DNA of 64,000 bases, taken from positions 25,480 to 89,479 of the forward strand of contig DATMDR010000046.1 of the NCBI GenBank assembly GCA_035557635.1, written 5' to 3'. Each line of letters begins with the position of its first letter. Position 1 is the first letter of the stretch. Positions 6,248 to 14,352 of the stretch are shown here, one piece after another. Origin of the DNA: VRUE01 sp035557635. GTDB taxonomy: Bacteria; Actinomycetota; Thermoleophilia; Solirubrobacterales; 70-9. The position numbers and the translations under genes are program-made. The notes below the pieces were generated by a model. It ran no database searches and was not told the DNA's origin. It saw only the letters and a list, made by a program, of their open reading frames with translations.

Positions 6248-7441
6248 ATGAAGACAAACGCAGAGACCAAGCCCGGCATCGCCGCGCCCTCGAAGCGCGT
6301 CGAGGCGATGCCGCCTTACATGTTCCAGGAGCTCGAGCGGAGGATCGCCGACAAGCGCGCCGCCGGCATCGACGTGATCAGCCTCGGCATCGGCGATCCC
6401 GACGAGCCGACGTACCCGCACGTGGTCAAGGCGATGCAGGAGGCGGTCGCCGACGGCGCCAACCAGAAGTACCCGTCCAATCGCGGCCGGGCCGAGTTCC
6501 GCGAGGCCTTCGCCAGCTTCTATGACCAGCGCTTCGGCGTCTCGATCGACCCCGAGAGCGAGGTGATCCCGGCGATCGGCGCCAAGGAGTGCATCTACAA
6601 CCTCTGCTTCGCCTTCCTCGACCCCGGCGGCGTCGCGCTGGCCGCCGATCCCGGCTACCCCGTCTACACCGGCGGCCCGATCCTCGCCGGGGCTACTCCG
6701 GAGCTGCTGCCGCTGGTGCCGGAGCTGGGCTTCGCCCCCGACCTCAGCGCGGTGCCCGCGGACGTCGCCGCGAAGGCGCGGCTGATGTTCATCAACTACC
6801 CCAACAACCCCACCGGGGCGGTGGTCCCGGACGGCTTCTTCGAGCTGGTCGTCTCCTTCGCACGCGAGCATGAGATCCTCGTCGTCCACGACAATGCCTA
6901 CTCGGAGACGACCTACGACGGCTACGTCGCGCCGAGCTTCCTGGCGACGCCGGGTGCCAAGGAGGTCGGTGTCGAGGTCTTCTCGCTCTCCAAGGGCTTC
7001 AACATGACCGGCTGGCGCTGCGCCGCGATTCTCGGCAACGCCGAGGCGATTCAGACCTACTGGCGACTGAAGACCAACGTCGACTCGGGCCTCTTCGAGG
7101 CGATCCAGCTCGCCGGCGCGGCGGCGCTGCGGGGGCCCAGCGGACCGCTGGAGCGGATGAACGAGACCTACGTTCGGCGGCGAGACCTGGTCGTCGAGGC
7201 GCTGCGCGAGATCGGCGTCGAAGTGGCGACCCCGAAGGGCACGATCTACGTCTGGGCGCCGGTCCCCGAGGGACACACCTCGACCTCGTTCGCCGAGCTG
7301 GTACTGGAAGAGGCGGCGGTCGTCGTCTCGCCGGGCTCGATGTACGGGCCTAGCGGCGAGGGCTTCTTCCGCATCTCCCTCACCACGCCGGACGAGCGCA
7401 TCTCCGAGGCGGTCGAGCGGATGCGCGAGCACCTCGCCTGA
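6248..7441 (+). CDS. LL-diaminopimelate aminotransferase-like class I/II aminotransferase
   Basis: A 397-residue PLP-dependent fold-type I aminotransferase. Visible blocks are SLGIGDPDEPT near residue 45, QKYPSNRGRAEFR near 73, NYPNNPTGAV near 183, HDNAYSE near 214 and the Schiff-base lysine at residue 249 in SLSKGFNMTGWR. SKGFNMTGWR and the adjacent dapF suggest the DapL pathway, which makes LL-diaminopimelate directly from tetrahydrodipicolinate; an aspartate or alanine aminotransferase cannot be excluded. ATG 6248 is chosen because the family starts with a short basic leader before MPPYMFQEL. The R59 repeat ends just upstream and leaves little room for a normal ribosome-binding site. Confidence 0.85.
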   Translation: MKTNAETKPGIAAPSKRVEAMPPYMFQELERRIADKRAAGIDVISLGIGDPDEPTYPHVVKAMQEAVADGANQKYPSNRGRAEFREAFASFYDQRFGVSIDPESEVIPAIGAKECIYNLCFAFLDPGGVALAADPGYPVYTGGPILAGATPELLPLVPELGFAPDLSAVPADVAAKARLMFINYPNNPTGAVVPDGFFELVVSFAREHEILVVHDNAYSETTYDGYVAPSFLATPGAKEVGVEVFSLSKGFNMTGWRCAAILGNAEAIQTYWRLKTNVDSGLFEAIQLAGAAALRGPSGPLERMNETYVRRRDLVVEALREIGVEVATPKGTIYVWAPVPEGHTSTSFAELVLEEAAVVVSPGSMYGPSGEGFFRISLTTPDERISEAVERMREHLA

Positions 7442-7466
7442 GGCGCTCGCGCTCCAGCGGGCTCAG

Positions 7467-8309
7467 CTACTCGACCTCGACTTCGTCGACCATGCCCTGG
7501 AGGGCGTGGGGCGGGCCTCCCTGGCGGTCGCTGATGAAGCAGAAGAGGGCGTATCGGCCGGGCTCTAGGTCGAGGGTGACCACCTGGCTTTCGCCGCCTT
7601 CGATCACGGCCGTCGCCTGGGTTCCTTTTTCCTCCAGCGGAGCTTTGCCTTTTTCGGTTTTGAAGTAGCTCTCGACGTCCTCCGCGGTGCTGTCGCCGAT
7701 CAACGGCGCCGCAAGCAGGTGGTGGGGCTGCGCGCCGCCGTTCTCGAAGACGATCTCCGTTTCGCCGGAGGGCAAGCCTTCCGCGTCGAAGCCGTACTCG
7801 AAGGCGGAGACCGTGTCGTCGCCCTCCACTGTCGCGTCTGACTCCTCGCCGGTCACTTCGAGGGCTGGGATCGATTTCGAATCCGGGCGGCCGCCTTCCG
7901 TATCCAGGGCGTAGTAGGTGCCGGGCTCGAGGACCTGGGTCACCGTCTGGCTCTCGCCCGCGCCGGTGGTGCCGACTCCTCCACCGCCGAAGAACCAGCT
8001 GGGGAACGCTTTGCCGCTGCCGGCCCGTTCGAACCCTTTGACTACTTCCTCGGGCGTGTGGTCGCCCTCGACCCTGATCAGCTGCAGGTCGCCTTCTTTC
8101 TCGCCTTCGTTCACGAGGGTGATCTCGGCCAGGCCGGTCTCGGCGCTCTGCGGTCCCGACAGTTCCGTTTTTTTGCCCTGCTGCGCGATCGTGTAGGTGA
8201 GGCTTTGGGCCTCTTCGTCGTCTCCGCAGGCGCTGACGCCAACCCCTAGCGCGACTGCTGCGATGCATGTAACGACGAGCTTCGACAGATGACTGACCTT
8301 CCGTCTCAC
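7467..8309 (-). CDS. Secreted lipoprotein with two cupredoxin-like repeats
   Basis: A 280-residue protein starting at a GTG with GGAGG a few bases upstream. It has a basic N-terminus, a hydrophobic segment and a lipobox VSAC (cysteine 28), so it is expected to be lipid-anchored outside the cytoplasmic membrane. After the anchor come two similar beta-rich halves of about 120 residues, with LVNEGEKEGDLQLIRV matching VFENGGAQPHHLLAAP. The second half ends with ALFCFISDRQGGPPHALQGM, where Cys, His and Met have the order of a type 1 copper site and an upstream His is in PHHLL. I infer a cupredoxin-like fold; copper binding is unproven, and the first half lacks the ligands. Confidence 0.75.
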   Translation of the reverse strand: MRRKVSHLSKLVVTCIAAVALGVGVSACGDDEEAQSLTYTIAQQGKKTELSGPQSAETGLAEITLVNEGEKEGDLQLIRVEGDHTPEEVVKGFERAGSGKAFPSWFFGGGGVGTTGAGESQTVTQVLEPGTYYALDTEGGRPDSKSIPALEVTGEESDATVEGDDTVSAFEYGFDAEGLPSGETEIVFENGGAQPHHLLAAPLIGDSTAEDVESYFKTEKGKAPLEEKGTQATAVIEGGESQVVTLDLEPGRYALFCFISDRQGGPPHALQGMVDEVEVE

Positions 8310-8374
8310 TTACGACCTCCGAGTCTCGGTTTGGGCGGGCAAGTACCCACTGACGGGTGAACCTAACGCTCGGG

Positions 8375-9202
8375 TCAGACCTCGCGCTTGCGCCAGTAGC
8401 GGTCCAGGCCGCGCCACTGGTACTCAGGCGGGACGCACTGGATCAGCTCGGCGGCCGTCTCCGGGTCGGCGCTGGCGGCGACGCGCTCGCGGTGGCGCTG
8501 CTCGTACTCCGCTTCGGAGAGCTCCCGTGCCAAGTCCGCCTCCTCGCGGAGCCGCTCGCGCACCTGCGCGAGATGTGCGGCGGGCTCGTCGACCTGGCCG
8601 AAGTGAGTCAGCGCCAGGCGCTCCGGCGCCCAGCCTTCGACGATGCCGATCGAGTCCTGCCAGGTCTCGATGTCGATGTCGGGCGGCGGGGTGGGAGGCA
8701 CGATCAGTCCCGAGGGCGGGATGCGGACCGCGGCGACGTCGCCGACGAAGGCGGTTCCGCTCTCCTCGTGCAGGTAGCTGACGTGATGAGAGGCGTGGCC
8801 CGGGGTGTAGGCGACCCGCATGCCGAGCATGCGCTCGCCGCCGCTGAGCGGCCTCACGTTCTCCTCCGGGACCGGGACGATCTCTCCCCAGAGGCGCTCC
8901 ATCGCGTCGCCGTAGAGGCGCTCGGCGCTGGCCAGCAGTCGTGAGGGGTCGATCAGGTGGGGGGCGCCGCGCTCGTGCACGTAGACCTCGAGCTGGGGGA
9001 AGCGCCGGACCAGGGCGCCGGTCGCCGCCGCGTGGTCGAGGTGGATGTGGGTGAGCAGCAGGGCCTGGGGCTGCTCGCCTTCAAGCGCGTCGAGCAGCGT
9101 CGGCAATGAGGACTCCGGCCCGGGATCAACGAGGGCTCCGTCGACCTCCCAGCAGCCGATTACGTGCGGCCGCCCGAGGTGCATGACATCGATTACGCGC
9201 AT
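8375..9202 (-). CDS. Metallo-beta-lactamase-fold hydrolase
   Basis: A 275-residue MBL-fold protein with the zinc motif THIHLDHA (H52, H54, D56, H57), further metal ligands in TPGHASHHV and FVGDVAAV, and ALTHFG near residue 200. The domain is followed by a helical C-terminal region rich in Arg and Glu. MBL hydrolases of this kind include glyoxalase II-like thioesterases and lactonases; the substrate cannot be read from sequence. The start is chosen by a TAGGCT hexamer 6 nt upstream. It is probably transcribed alone, as the lipoprotein gene behind it is 65 nt away. Confidence 0.85.
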   Translation of the reverse strand: MRVIDVMHLGRPHVIGCWEVDGALVDPGPESSLPTLLDALEGEQPQALLLTHIHLDHAAATGALVRRFPQLEVYVHERGAPHLIDPSRLLASAERLYGDAMERLWGEIVPVPEENVRPLSGGERMLGMRVAYTPGHASHHVSYLHEESGTAFVGDVAAVRIPPSGLIVPPTPPPDIDIETWQDSIGIVEGWAPERLALTHFGQVDEPAAHLAQVRERLREEADLARELSEAEYEQRHRERVAASADPETAAELIQCVPPEYQWRGLDRYWRKREV

Positions 9203-9208
9203 CGGATC

Positions 9209-9214
9209 AGCCTA
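9209..9214 (-). promoter_or_regulatory. Putative -10 element of the MBL hydrolase gene
   Basis: TAGGCT on the minus strand lies 6 nt before the start codon at 9202. No Shine-Dalgarno is visible, consistent with a leaderless transcript. Confidence 0.4.
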
Positions 9215-9236
9215 TGGGAGTCGGGGGGGGACTCGC

Positions 9237-10232
9237 TCAGGCAACCGGATCGGGAAAGCGGTCGTCCGCCTCGAGCGTCTGCCGCAGGCCCTCCTCCATC
9301 CCGCGGGGCGCGTAGCCGAGATCGCGAGAGGCCTTCTCGTGGCTGGCCCAGAAGGTGACGCCGTCGGCGGAGGAAATCAGCTCGCGCAGGTTGGGCGGCT
9401 GGCCCATCATCTTGCCGACGAGCGGCCCGATCGGAGTCAGCATCTTCATCACCGGTGTGGGCAAGGCGTGCTTCGGCGCCTTGCGGCCGCTGATTCCGGC
9501 GACGACGTCGACAGCCTCGCGCATCGTCGTCACCGGCCCGCTCAGAACGTAGTCCTCGCCCTCCTTGCCCTTGTCGAGGGCGAGCAGGATTCCGGCGGCG
9601 ATGTCATCGACGTGGGTCATGCAGATCCCCAGCTCGGGGAAGGGGATCAGCGGCAGCTTGCCGGCGAGGAATTCTCCGAGCAGGTCGGCAACCTGCGAGG
9701 TGTCGCCGGGGCCGTAGACGCCGCCGGGCTGGACGATCACGCAGGGCAGGTTCTCACCGGCGATCATCTCGTCGGCGACCCGGTGCGCTTCCCACTTCGT
9801 CTGCTCGTAGTAGGAGGTGAACTCCCTGCCCGGGTGCTTGTAGGTCTCATCGACGACTTTCTTCTTGGTGTTGCCGAAGGCGCCGACGGTCGAGACGTAG
9901 ACGACCTTGGGGACTTTCGCCTCCAGCGCGCTGCGCAGGACCAGTTTGGTCCCCTCGACGTTGGCGGCGTACATCGCGGCGTGCTGGGACTTCGGAATGC
10001 CGACCTCGTACATCGCGGCGACGTGGATCACACCGTCACAGCCCTCCATGCCGCGGCGGATCGCGGCTCCGTCGCCGAGATCGCCGCTGACCAGCTCGCA
10101 GCCCTGCGCCTTCAGCTTCTCGCCCCTGGCGGGGTCGCGGACGAGGCAGGTCACGTCGTCGCCACGCTCGCGCAGCTGGCGCACGACTTTCCCGCCGATG
10201 AACCCGGTGCCGCCGGTGACGAAGACCTTCAT
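9237..10232 (-). CDS. NAD(P)-dependent epimerase/dehydratase family protein
   Basis: A 331-residue extended short-chain dehydrogenase/reductase. The Rossmann motif TGGTGFIG is at residues 6-13 and the catalytic YxxxK is in SYYEQTKWEAHR near residue 140. The order of blocks resembles dihydroflavonol-4-reductase-like and HpnA-like proteins, which reduce or epimerise sugar- or steroid-like substrates. No biosynthetic partner is adjacent, so the substrate is unknown. It is divergent from hflX across a 59-nt spacer that contains two face-to-face -10 hexamers and a perfect palindrome. Confidence 0.85.
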   Translation of the reverse strand: MKVFVTGGTGFIGGKVVRQLRERGDDVTCLVRDPARGEKLKAQGCELVSGDLGDGAAIRRGMEGCDGVIHVAAMYEVGIPKSQHAAMYAANVEGTKLVLRSALEAKVPKVVYVSTVGAFGNTKKKVVDETYKHPGREFTSYYEQTKWEAHRVADEMIAGENLPCVIVQPGGVYGPGDTSQVADLLGEFLAGKLPLIPFPELGICMTHVDDIAAGILLALDKGKEGEDYVLSGPVTTMREAVDVVAGISGRKAPKHALPTPVMKMLTPIGPLVGKMMGQPPNLRELISSADGVTFWASHEKASRDLGYAPRGMEEGLRQTLEADDRFPDPVA

Positions 10233-10240
10233 CGGCGCAC

Positions 10241-10246
10241 AGACTA
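10241..10246 (-). promoter_or_regulatory. Putative -10 element of the SDR gene
   Basis: TAGTCT on the minus strand lies 8 nt before the ATG at 10232. It directly abuts the palindrome at 10247-10268. Confidence 0.4.
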
Positions 10247-10268
10247 GCCGGCTGGCTGTCCAGCCGGC
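10247..10268. promoter_or_regulatory. Palindrome between divergent promoters (candidate operator)
   Basis: GCCGGCTGG and CCAGCCGGC pair perfectly around the 4-nt spacer CTGT. The element lies exactly between the -10 hexamers of the SDR gene (10241-10246) and hflX (10278-10283), where a repressor would cover both promoters. A structural role is equally possible. Confidence 0.35.
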
Positions 10269-10277
10269 CCCGACGCC

Positions 10278-10283
10278 TACAAT
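10278..10283 (+). promoter_or_regulatory. Putative -10 element of hflX
   Basis: TACAAT lies 8 nt before the GTG at 10292 and supports that start as the first codon of a leaderless message. Confidence 0.45.
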
Positions 10284-10291
10284 TCGCCTGA

Positions 10292-11623
10292 GTGCAAGGT
10301 TCGAGAAACGGTCGTCAAGCCCAGACGCGCTACAGCGCGAACGGTGCCGGCGTTTCGAACCGGAGGGCGCGCCAGCGGGCGCTGGCGATCGGCATCGCCG
10401 ACGGAGCCGGGAGCGAGGACTCGCTGGCCGAGCTGAAGGAGCTGCTGCGCACGGCAGGCGTGGCGACGGCGGGCGAGATGCTCCAGCAGCGCTCCGCGCC
10501 CGACCCCGACCGCTACTTCGGGCACGGCAAGCTGGTCGAGCTGAAGCAGGAGATCGCCGCCTGCGACGCTAACCTGGTCGCCTGCGACGACGAGCTGGCG
10601 CCCCGCCAGGAGCGCAACCTGGAGGCGGCGCTGGGCGTGCCGGTGATCGACCGCACCGCGGTGATCCTCGACATCTTCGCCGACCACGCCCACTCGGCCG
10701 AGGGCAAGCTCCAGGTCGAGCTGGCCCAGCTCGAGTACAACATGGCCCGCATGCGGGGGTTGTGGACGCACCTGGAGCGCCTCGGCGCCGGGCGCATGGA
10801 CGGCGGAATCGGCACCAGGGGCCCGGGCGAGAGCCAGATCGAGACCGACCGCCGCCTCGCCCGCGACCGCATCGCGGCGCTGCGCCGGCGCCTGAAGAGA
10901 CTGGAGCGCAATCGCGACACGATGAGGGCCAGGCGCGACCGCTCGTCGCTGCCGCGCGTGGCCCTAGCCGGCTACACCAACGCCGGCAAGTCGACCCTGC
11001 TGAACGCCTTGACGGGGGCCGAGGCTGGGGTGGGGGACAGGCTCTTCCACACGCTTGACCCGACCACGCGCAGCTTCGAGCTCTCCGGCCGCGACTACCT
11101 GCTGACCGACACCGTCGGCTTCATCGAGAAGCTGCCCCACCAACTGGTCGAGGCCTTCAAGGCGACCCTGGAGGAGACCGTGCTGGCGGACCTGATCCTC
11201 CACGTCGTCGACGCTGCCGCGCCCGAGGAGCGCCGTCTTGCCGACATGCAGGCAGTCGACGCCGTGCTGGAGGAGATCGGGACGGGAGACAAGCCGCGAT
11301 TGCTGGTGCTCAACAAGGCGGACCTGCTCGACGAGGGCGGTCGCGACGAAGTGACGTTGCAGCATGGTGACGCGACGTTGGTCTCGGCCCTGGCGGGCGA
11401 GGGGCTGGACGAGCTGCGAGGCAGAATCGAGAAGGCGTTTGAGGACACTCTTGCCGAGGTCGAGCTGCTTGTGCCGTATGCCGAAGGGGCGCGGCTGCAT
11501 GAGCTGCATGAGCTGGCTGGGGATCTCGAGCGGGAGGAGCGGGCGGATGGTGTCCTCGTGCATGCCAAGGTGCCTGTGGCGGAGCTCCATCGGTTCGAGG
11601 ACCTGAGAACTACGGTGGCGTAG
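10292..11623 (+). CDS. hflX: Ribosome-associated GTPase HflX
   Basis: A 443-residue HflX, which binds the 50S subunit and splits stalled or heat-damaged ribosomes. The N-terminal HflX domain contains GHGKLVELKQEI, then the helical linker with GPGESQIETDRR, then the G domain: G1 GYTNAGKST near residue 230, G3 DTVGFIEKLPHQLVEAF, and G4 NKAD. The C-terminal subdomain follows. Start GTG 10292 is favoured by the TACAAT hexamer 8 nt before it. The TAG stop (11621-11623) runs into the left arm of a large compound palindrome that separates it from dut. Confidence 0.95.
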   Translation: MQGSRNGRQAQTRYSANGAGVSNRRARQRALAIGIADGAGSEDSLAELKELLRTAGVATAGEMLQQRSAPDPDRYFGHGKLVELKQEIAACDANLVACDDELAPRQERNLEAALGVPVIDRTAVILDIFADHAHSAEGKLQVELAQLEYNMARMRGLWTHLERLGAGRMDGGIGTRGPGESQIETDRRLARDRIAALRRRLKRLERNRDTMRARRDRSSLPRVALAGYTNAGKSTLLNALTGAEAGVGDRLFHTLDPTTRSFELSGRDYLLTDTVGFIEKLPHQLVEAFKATLEETVLADLILHVVDAAAPEERRLADMQAVDAVLEEIGTGDKPRLLVLNKADLLDEGGRDEVTLQHGDATLVSALAGEGLDELRGRIEKAFEDTLAEVELLVPYAEGARLHELHELAGDLEREERADGVLVHAKVPVAELHRFEDLRTTVA

Positions 11624-11714
11624 AGAGGATGAGGTGCCCCCGCCCGGACAAGTGCCGGGCTAATTAGCCCGGCACTTTGAGTATCCGCCCGTTCGGGGAC
11701 ACCTCATCCTCTCT
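11622..11714 (+). repeat. Compound palindrome between hflX and dut
   Basis: The outer arms AGAGAGGATGAGGTG (11622-11636) and CACCTCATCCTCTCT (11700-11714) pair perfectly over 15 bp. A further CCCCG (11638-11642)/CGGGG (11694-11698) pairing continues after one mismatch. Inside is a perfect 28-bp palindrome at 11650-11677 (arms AAGTGCCGGGCTAA and TTAGCCCGGCACTT). The hflX stop overlaps the left arm. The architecture matches PAL1, but the core sequence differs apart from a faint AGTA...CCGTTC similarity on the right side. It may end hflX transcription. Confidence 0.75.
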
Positions 11715-11727
11715 TCGGACGCGGTTG

Positions 11728-11733
11728 TAGGGT
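11728..11733 (+). promoter_or_regulatory. Putative -10 element of dut
   Basis: TAGGGT lies 7 nt before the dut ATG, with no Shine-Dalgarno in between, suggesting a leaderless transcript that starts after the palindrome. Confidence 0.4.
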
Positions 11734-11740
11734 CCTCGGG

Positions 11741-12172
11741 ATGGAACTGCCGGTGGCGAGAGTCGAGGACGGCGCGCGACTGCCCAGTCGTGCGCATGAG
11801 GGTGATGCCGGCCTGGACCTCTATGCGAATGAGGCGGCGCATATTGGACCGGGAGAGCGTTGGAGCGTTGGGACCGGGGTGGCTGTGGAAATCCCGGACG
11901 ACCATGCCGGGCTGGTGCTTCCCAGGTCAGGGCTGGCCAAAAAGCATGGGATCGCGCTGGTGAACAGCCCGGGGTTGATCGACGCTGGGTATCGCGGGGA
12001 AGTTCGGGTGCTGTTGCTCAATACAGATCCGGCTGAGACCTTTCGGGTTGAGCCCGGAGATCGGATTGCGCAGCTGGTGATTGCGCCTATTGCGCTGGCT
12101 GAGCCGGTCGAGGTGGAGTCGTTGAGCGATTCCGCCCGTGGCGACGGTGGGTTTGGGTCCAGCGGGCGTTAG
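11741..12172 (+). CDS. dut: Deoxyuridine 5'-triphosphate nucleotidohydrolase (dUTPase)
   Basis: A 143-residue trimeric-type dUTPase, which hydrolyses dUTP to dUMP and pyrophosphate, keeps uracil out of DNA and feeds thymidylate synthesis. All five conserved motifs are visible in order: DAGLDLYA, PRSGLAKKHG, NSPGLIDAGYRGE, RIAQLVI and the P-loop-like RGDGGFGSSGR at the C-terminus. The length is normal. Its TAG (12170-12172) overlaps the stop of the convergent RTX gene by three bases, so the two transcripts must overlap. Confidence 0.95.
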   Translation: MELPVARVEDGARLPSRAHEGDAGLDLYANEAAHIGPGERWSVGTGVAVEIPDDHAGLVLPRSGLAKKHGIALVNSPGLIDAGYRGEVRVLLLNTDPAETFRVEPGDRIAQLVIAPIALAEPVEVESLSDSARGDGGFGSSGR

Positions 12173-14319
12173 CGGCGCTGGACTCGGAAGGTAAAGACCG
12201 CCGGCGAGCGGTCGCGGTTGCCGGCTTGGTCCATCGCGAAGACGCGGAAGGTGTGGGGGCCTGGCTTCAGTCGGTAGGGGCGTGGCGAGCGGCATGGTTG
12301 GAGCGAGCGGCGGTCGAGCGCGCAGCGGAAGGTGGTGCCTGACTCGTCGGCGCCGAAGGCGAAGGTGACGCGGCGGAACCGCCTAGCGGTGAAGAGGCGC
12401 TTGGGTGGCCTGCGGGCGATGCGCGTCTGCGGCGGCGTCCGGTCACCGGCTCGCGGTGGGTTCGATGGCTGCGCCGGCGGCGTGGGCAGGGGGGAGGAGC
12501 CTCCTGCCGGTGGCGTGGTTTCGGGCTCGGGCTCGGGATCTGGTGGGGTATCGGGTGGTCGGAAGCTGTTCGGGTCGCGCTCTTGGACCGACTCGCAGTT
12601 GGCCGGCGTGGCGTCGGGGCCGTTCTCGGGGTGATCGATCTGGGCGGTGTCGAAGCCCTCGCCGCAATCGATCGTCGGATCGGGGTCGTCGTTGGGCGTG
12701 CCCGAGTTGGCGAGGATCGAGTCGTCGCCGGCGGCAGCGAAGTAGGAATCCGGCCCTGGCCGGCCGAGGAGCTGGTTGGGACCGGCGTCGCCGACCATGA
12801 CGTCGCCGAGGCTCGTCCCCTCGGTGTCCTCGATCGCTTCGAGCGTCGTGAGCAGGGCACTGCTGGCGCACTGTGGTTGTCCACTGGAACCGACGAGACC
12901 CGCCCGCTGCGCGGCCATCTCGATCGCCACGCCCGCGTTGAAGTTCGCCCAGTTGGCGTTGTCCCGGTCGGGGCCTCCGTCAAGCAGGTCGCCGTCGCAG
13001 ACCGCGTTGGAGACGAAGAGATCCTCGCCGGTCCCGGCGTGGAGCTGATCGCCCCCCTCGTTGTTGGGCACCGCGTCGTCCCTGCCGCCGGCATCGGCCG
13101 TGTCCGCGCCCGCGCCGTCGACGAGGGCGTCTTCGGTGAGGCCGCTGCTCAGCTCGTCGTTCCCGCCGTTCCCGAGCAGGATCACCGCGGTCGCTTCCGT
13201 CGCCCCCGCGCCGAAGCCGGAGACGGTGAGCGTGTCATTGCCGTCCAGCCCGGCGAGGACCATCGAGTCGGGAGGGGAGGGGGCGGGGCAGATGACTTTG
13301 CCTCCGGCTGGAGCGCCGCACCCGCCGGCGGCCGAGGGACTGGTGTCGAAGTCGCCCTGCGAGCTCGGTCCGAGCGCGAAGGTGACGGCGCCGGCCGCGT
13401 AGCTGGCGGTCACTTCGTCGTCTTCGTCGCTGCCGGTCAGGTAGAGAGCCGGGCTCCCTCCGGACTGCGGCGCCATCAGGCCGACCGAGATCGCGCCCGG
13501 GTCGCGCGGTTCGACCTCCTCCTCGTCGGTCTCGCACTCGAACGCCGTCGCGGCGTCGCAGCTGTCGCCGTCCGCTCCGCCGAAGGCGACGTCAGCGCCT
13601 CCTTCGCCGAGGATCACGTCGGCCCCGCCGCCGCCGTAGATCGTCTCCGCGTCGGCGGTGCCGACGATGAAGTCAGGGAAGGCGCTGCCGATCACCACCT
13701 CGAAGCTCGTTCCTTCGAGCCCTTCGTCGACCCCGCCGCCCGACGGAGCCAGGCCGTTGTCGCCGATACCGCTCTGCAGGTTCACGTAGGCCCCGCGTCC
13801 CTCCCGGTCAGGCGGGAGCCCCTCGAAATCGGAGACGCCTGGCCGGCCATCGAAGAAGCCCGGCGTCGCTCCGGTCGCGTAGCTGAGCGTGTCGGTGCCG
13901 CCGCCGGTGTCGGCGATCGCGTCGATCGTGGCGTCGCCGCGCACGAAGTCGTTGCCGCCTTCGCCGTCGAGCGAGTCCGCGCCGAAGCCGCCCGAGAGGA
14001 AGTCGTCGCCGGGGCCGCCGCGGGGACGGTCGTCGCCGATCCCGCCGTAGAGGCGGTCGTGGCCTTCGCCGCCATTGATCTGGTCGTTGCCGCGCTGGCC
14101 GTAGATGACGTCGTCGCCACCTTCGCCGTTCACGGTGGTGACGCCACGGGGCGCGCGAATCGTGTCCGCGCAGGGCGTGCCGGTGATCGTGTCGCCAACG
14201 GTCTGCGGGCCTTCAGCGCAGCCTTGAGCCATGCTCGGCTCCGGCATCGCGCCCGGGAGCACGACAAGAACCGCAAGCAGCACGAAGCTGACGAGCGAAT
14301 GCCTTTCCCTGGACCACAC
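12169..14319 (-). CDS. Secreted RTX-type calcium-binding repeat protein
   Basis: A 716-residue exported protein starting at GTG. The signal peptide (about residues 9-31) ends at SMAQG. Next come RTX nonapeptide repeats of the GGxGxDxxx type (DRLYGGIGDD, DFLSGGFGAD) up to about residue 140 and again near 225-250, 350-440 and 500-540. Such repeats fold into calcium-bound parallel beta-rolls outside the cell. A Pro-rich linker (about 590-630) leads to a C-terminal ~85-residue Ig-like domain with TTFRCALDRRSLQPC and GPHTFRVFAMDQAGNRD, of a kind common in secreted proteins of deep-branching actinobacteria. No enzymatic domain is seen, so an adhesive or surface-structural role is likely. Confidence 0.85.
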   Translation of the reverse strand: MWSRERHSLVSFVLLAVLVVLPGAMPEPSMAQGCAEGPQTVGDTITGTPCADTIRAPRGVTTVNGEGGDDVIYGQRGNDQINGGEGHDRLYGGIGDDRPRGGPGDDFLSGGFGADSLDGEGGNDFVRGDATIDAIADTGGGTDTLSYATGATPGFFDGRPGVSDFEGLPPDREGRGAYVNLQSGIGDNGLAPSGGGVDEGLEGTSFEVVIGSAFPDFIVGTADAETIYGGGGADVILGEGGADVAFGGADGDSCDAATAFECETDEEEVEPRDPGAISVGLMAPQSGGSPALYLTGSDEDDEVTASYAAGAVTFALGPSSQGDFDTSPSAAGGCGAPAGGKVICPAPSPPDSMVLAGLDGNDTLTVSGFGAGATEATAVILLGNGGNDELSSGLTEDALVDGAGADTADAGGRDDAVPNNEGGDQLHAGTGEDLFVSNAVCDGDLLDGGPDRDNANWANFNAGVAIEMAAQRAGLVGSSGQPQCASSALLTTLEAIEDTEGTSLGDVMVGDAGPNQLLGRPGPDSYFAAAGDDSILANSGTPNDDPDPTIDCGEGFDTAQIDHPENGPDATPANCESVQERDPNSFRPPDTPPDPEPEPETTPPAGGSSPLPTPPAQPSNPPRAGDRTPPQTRIARRPPKRLFTARRFRRVTFAFGADESGTTFRCALDRRSLQPCRSPRPYRLKPGPHTFRVFAMDQAGNRDRSPAVFTFRVQRR

Positions 14320-14352
14320 CCCATCTGACTACCCGATGGTGCGGGGGAGCAT

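Noticed and set aside
7246..8268. A 340-codon minus-strand frame over the lipoprotein gene
   Set aside because: It is an Arg-rich shadow of the neighbouring frame that encodes a clear signal peptide and lipobox.
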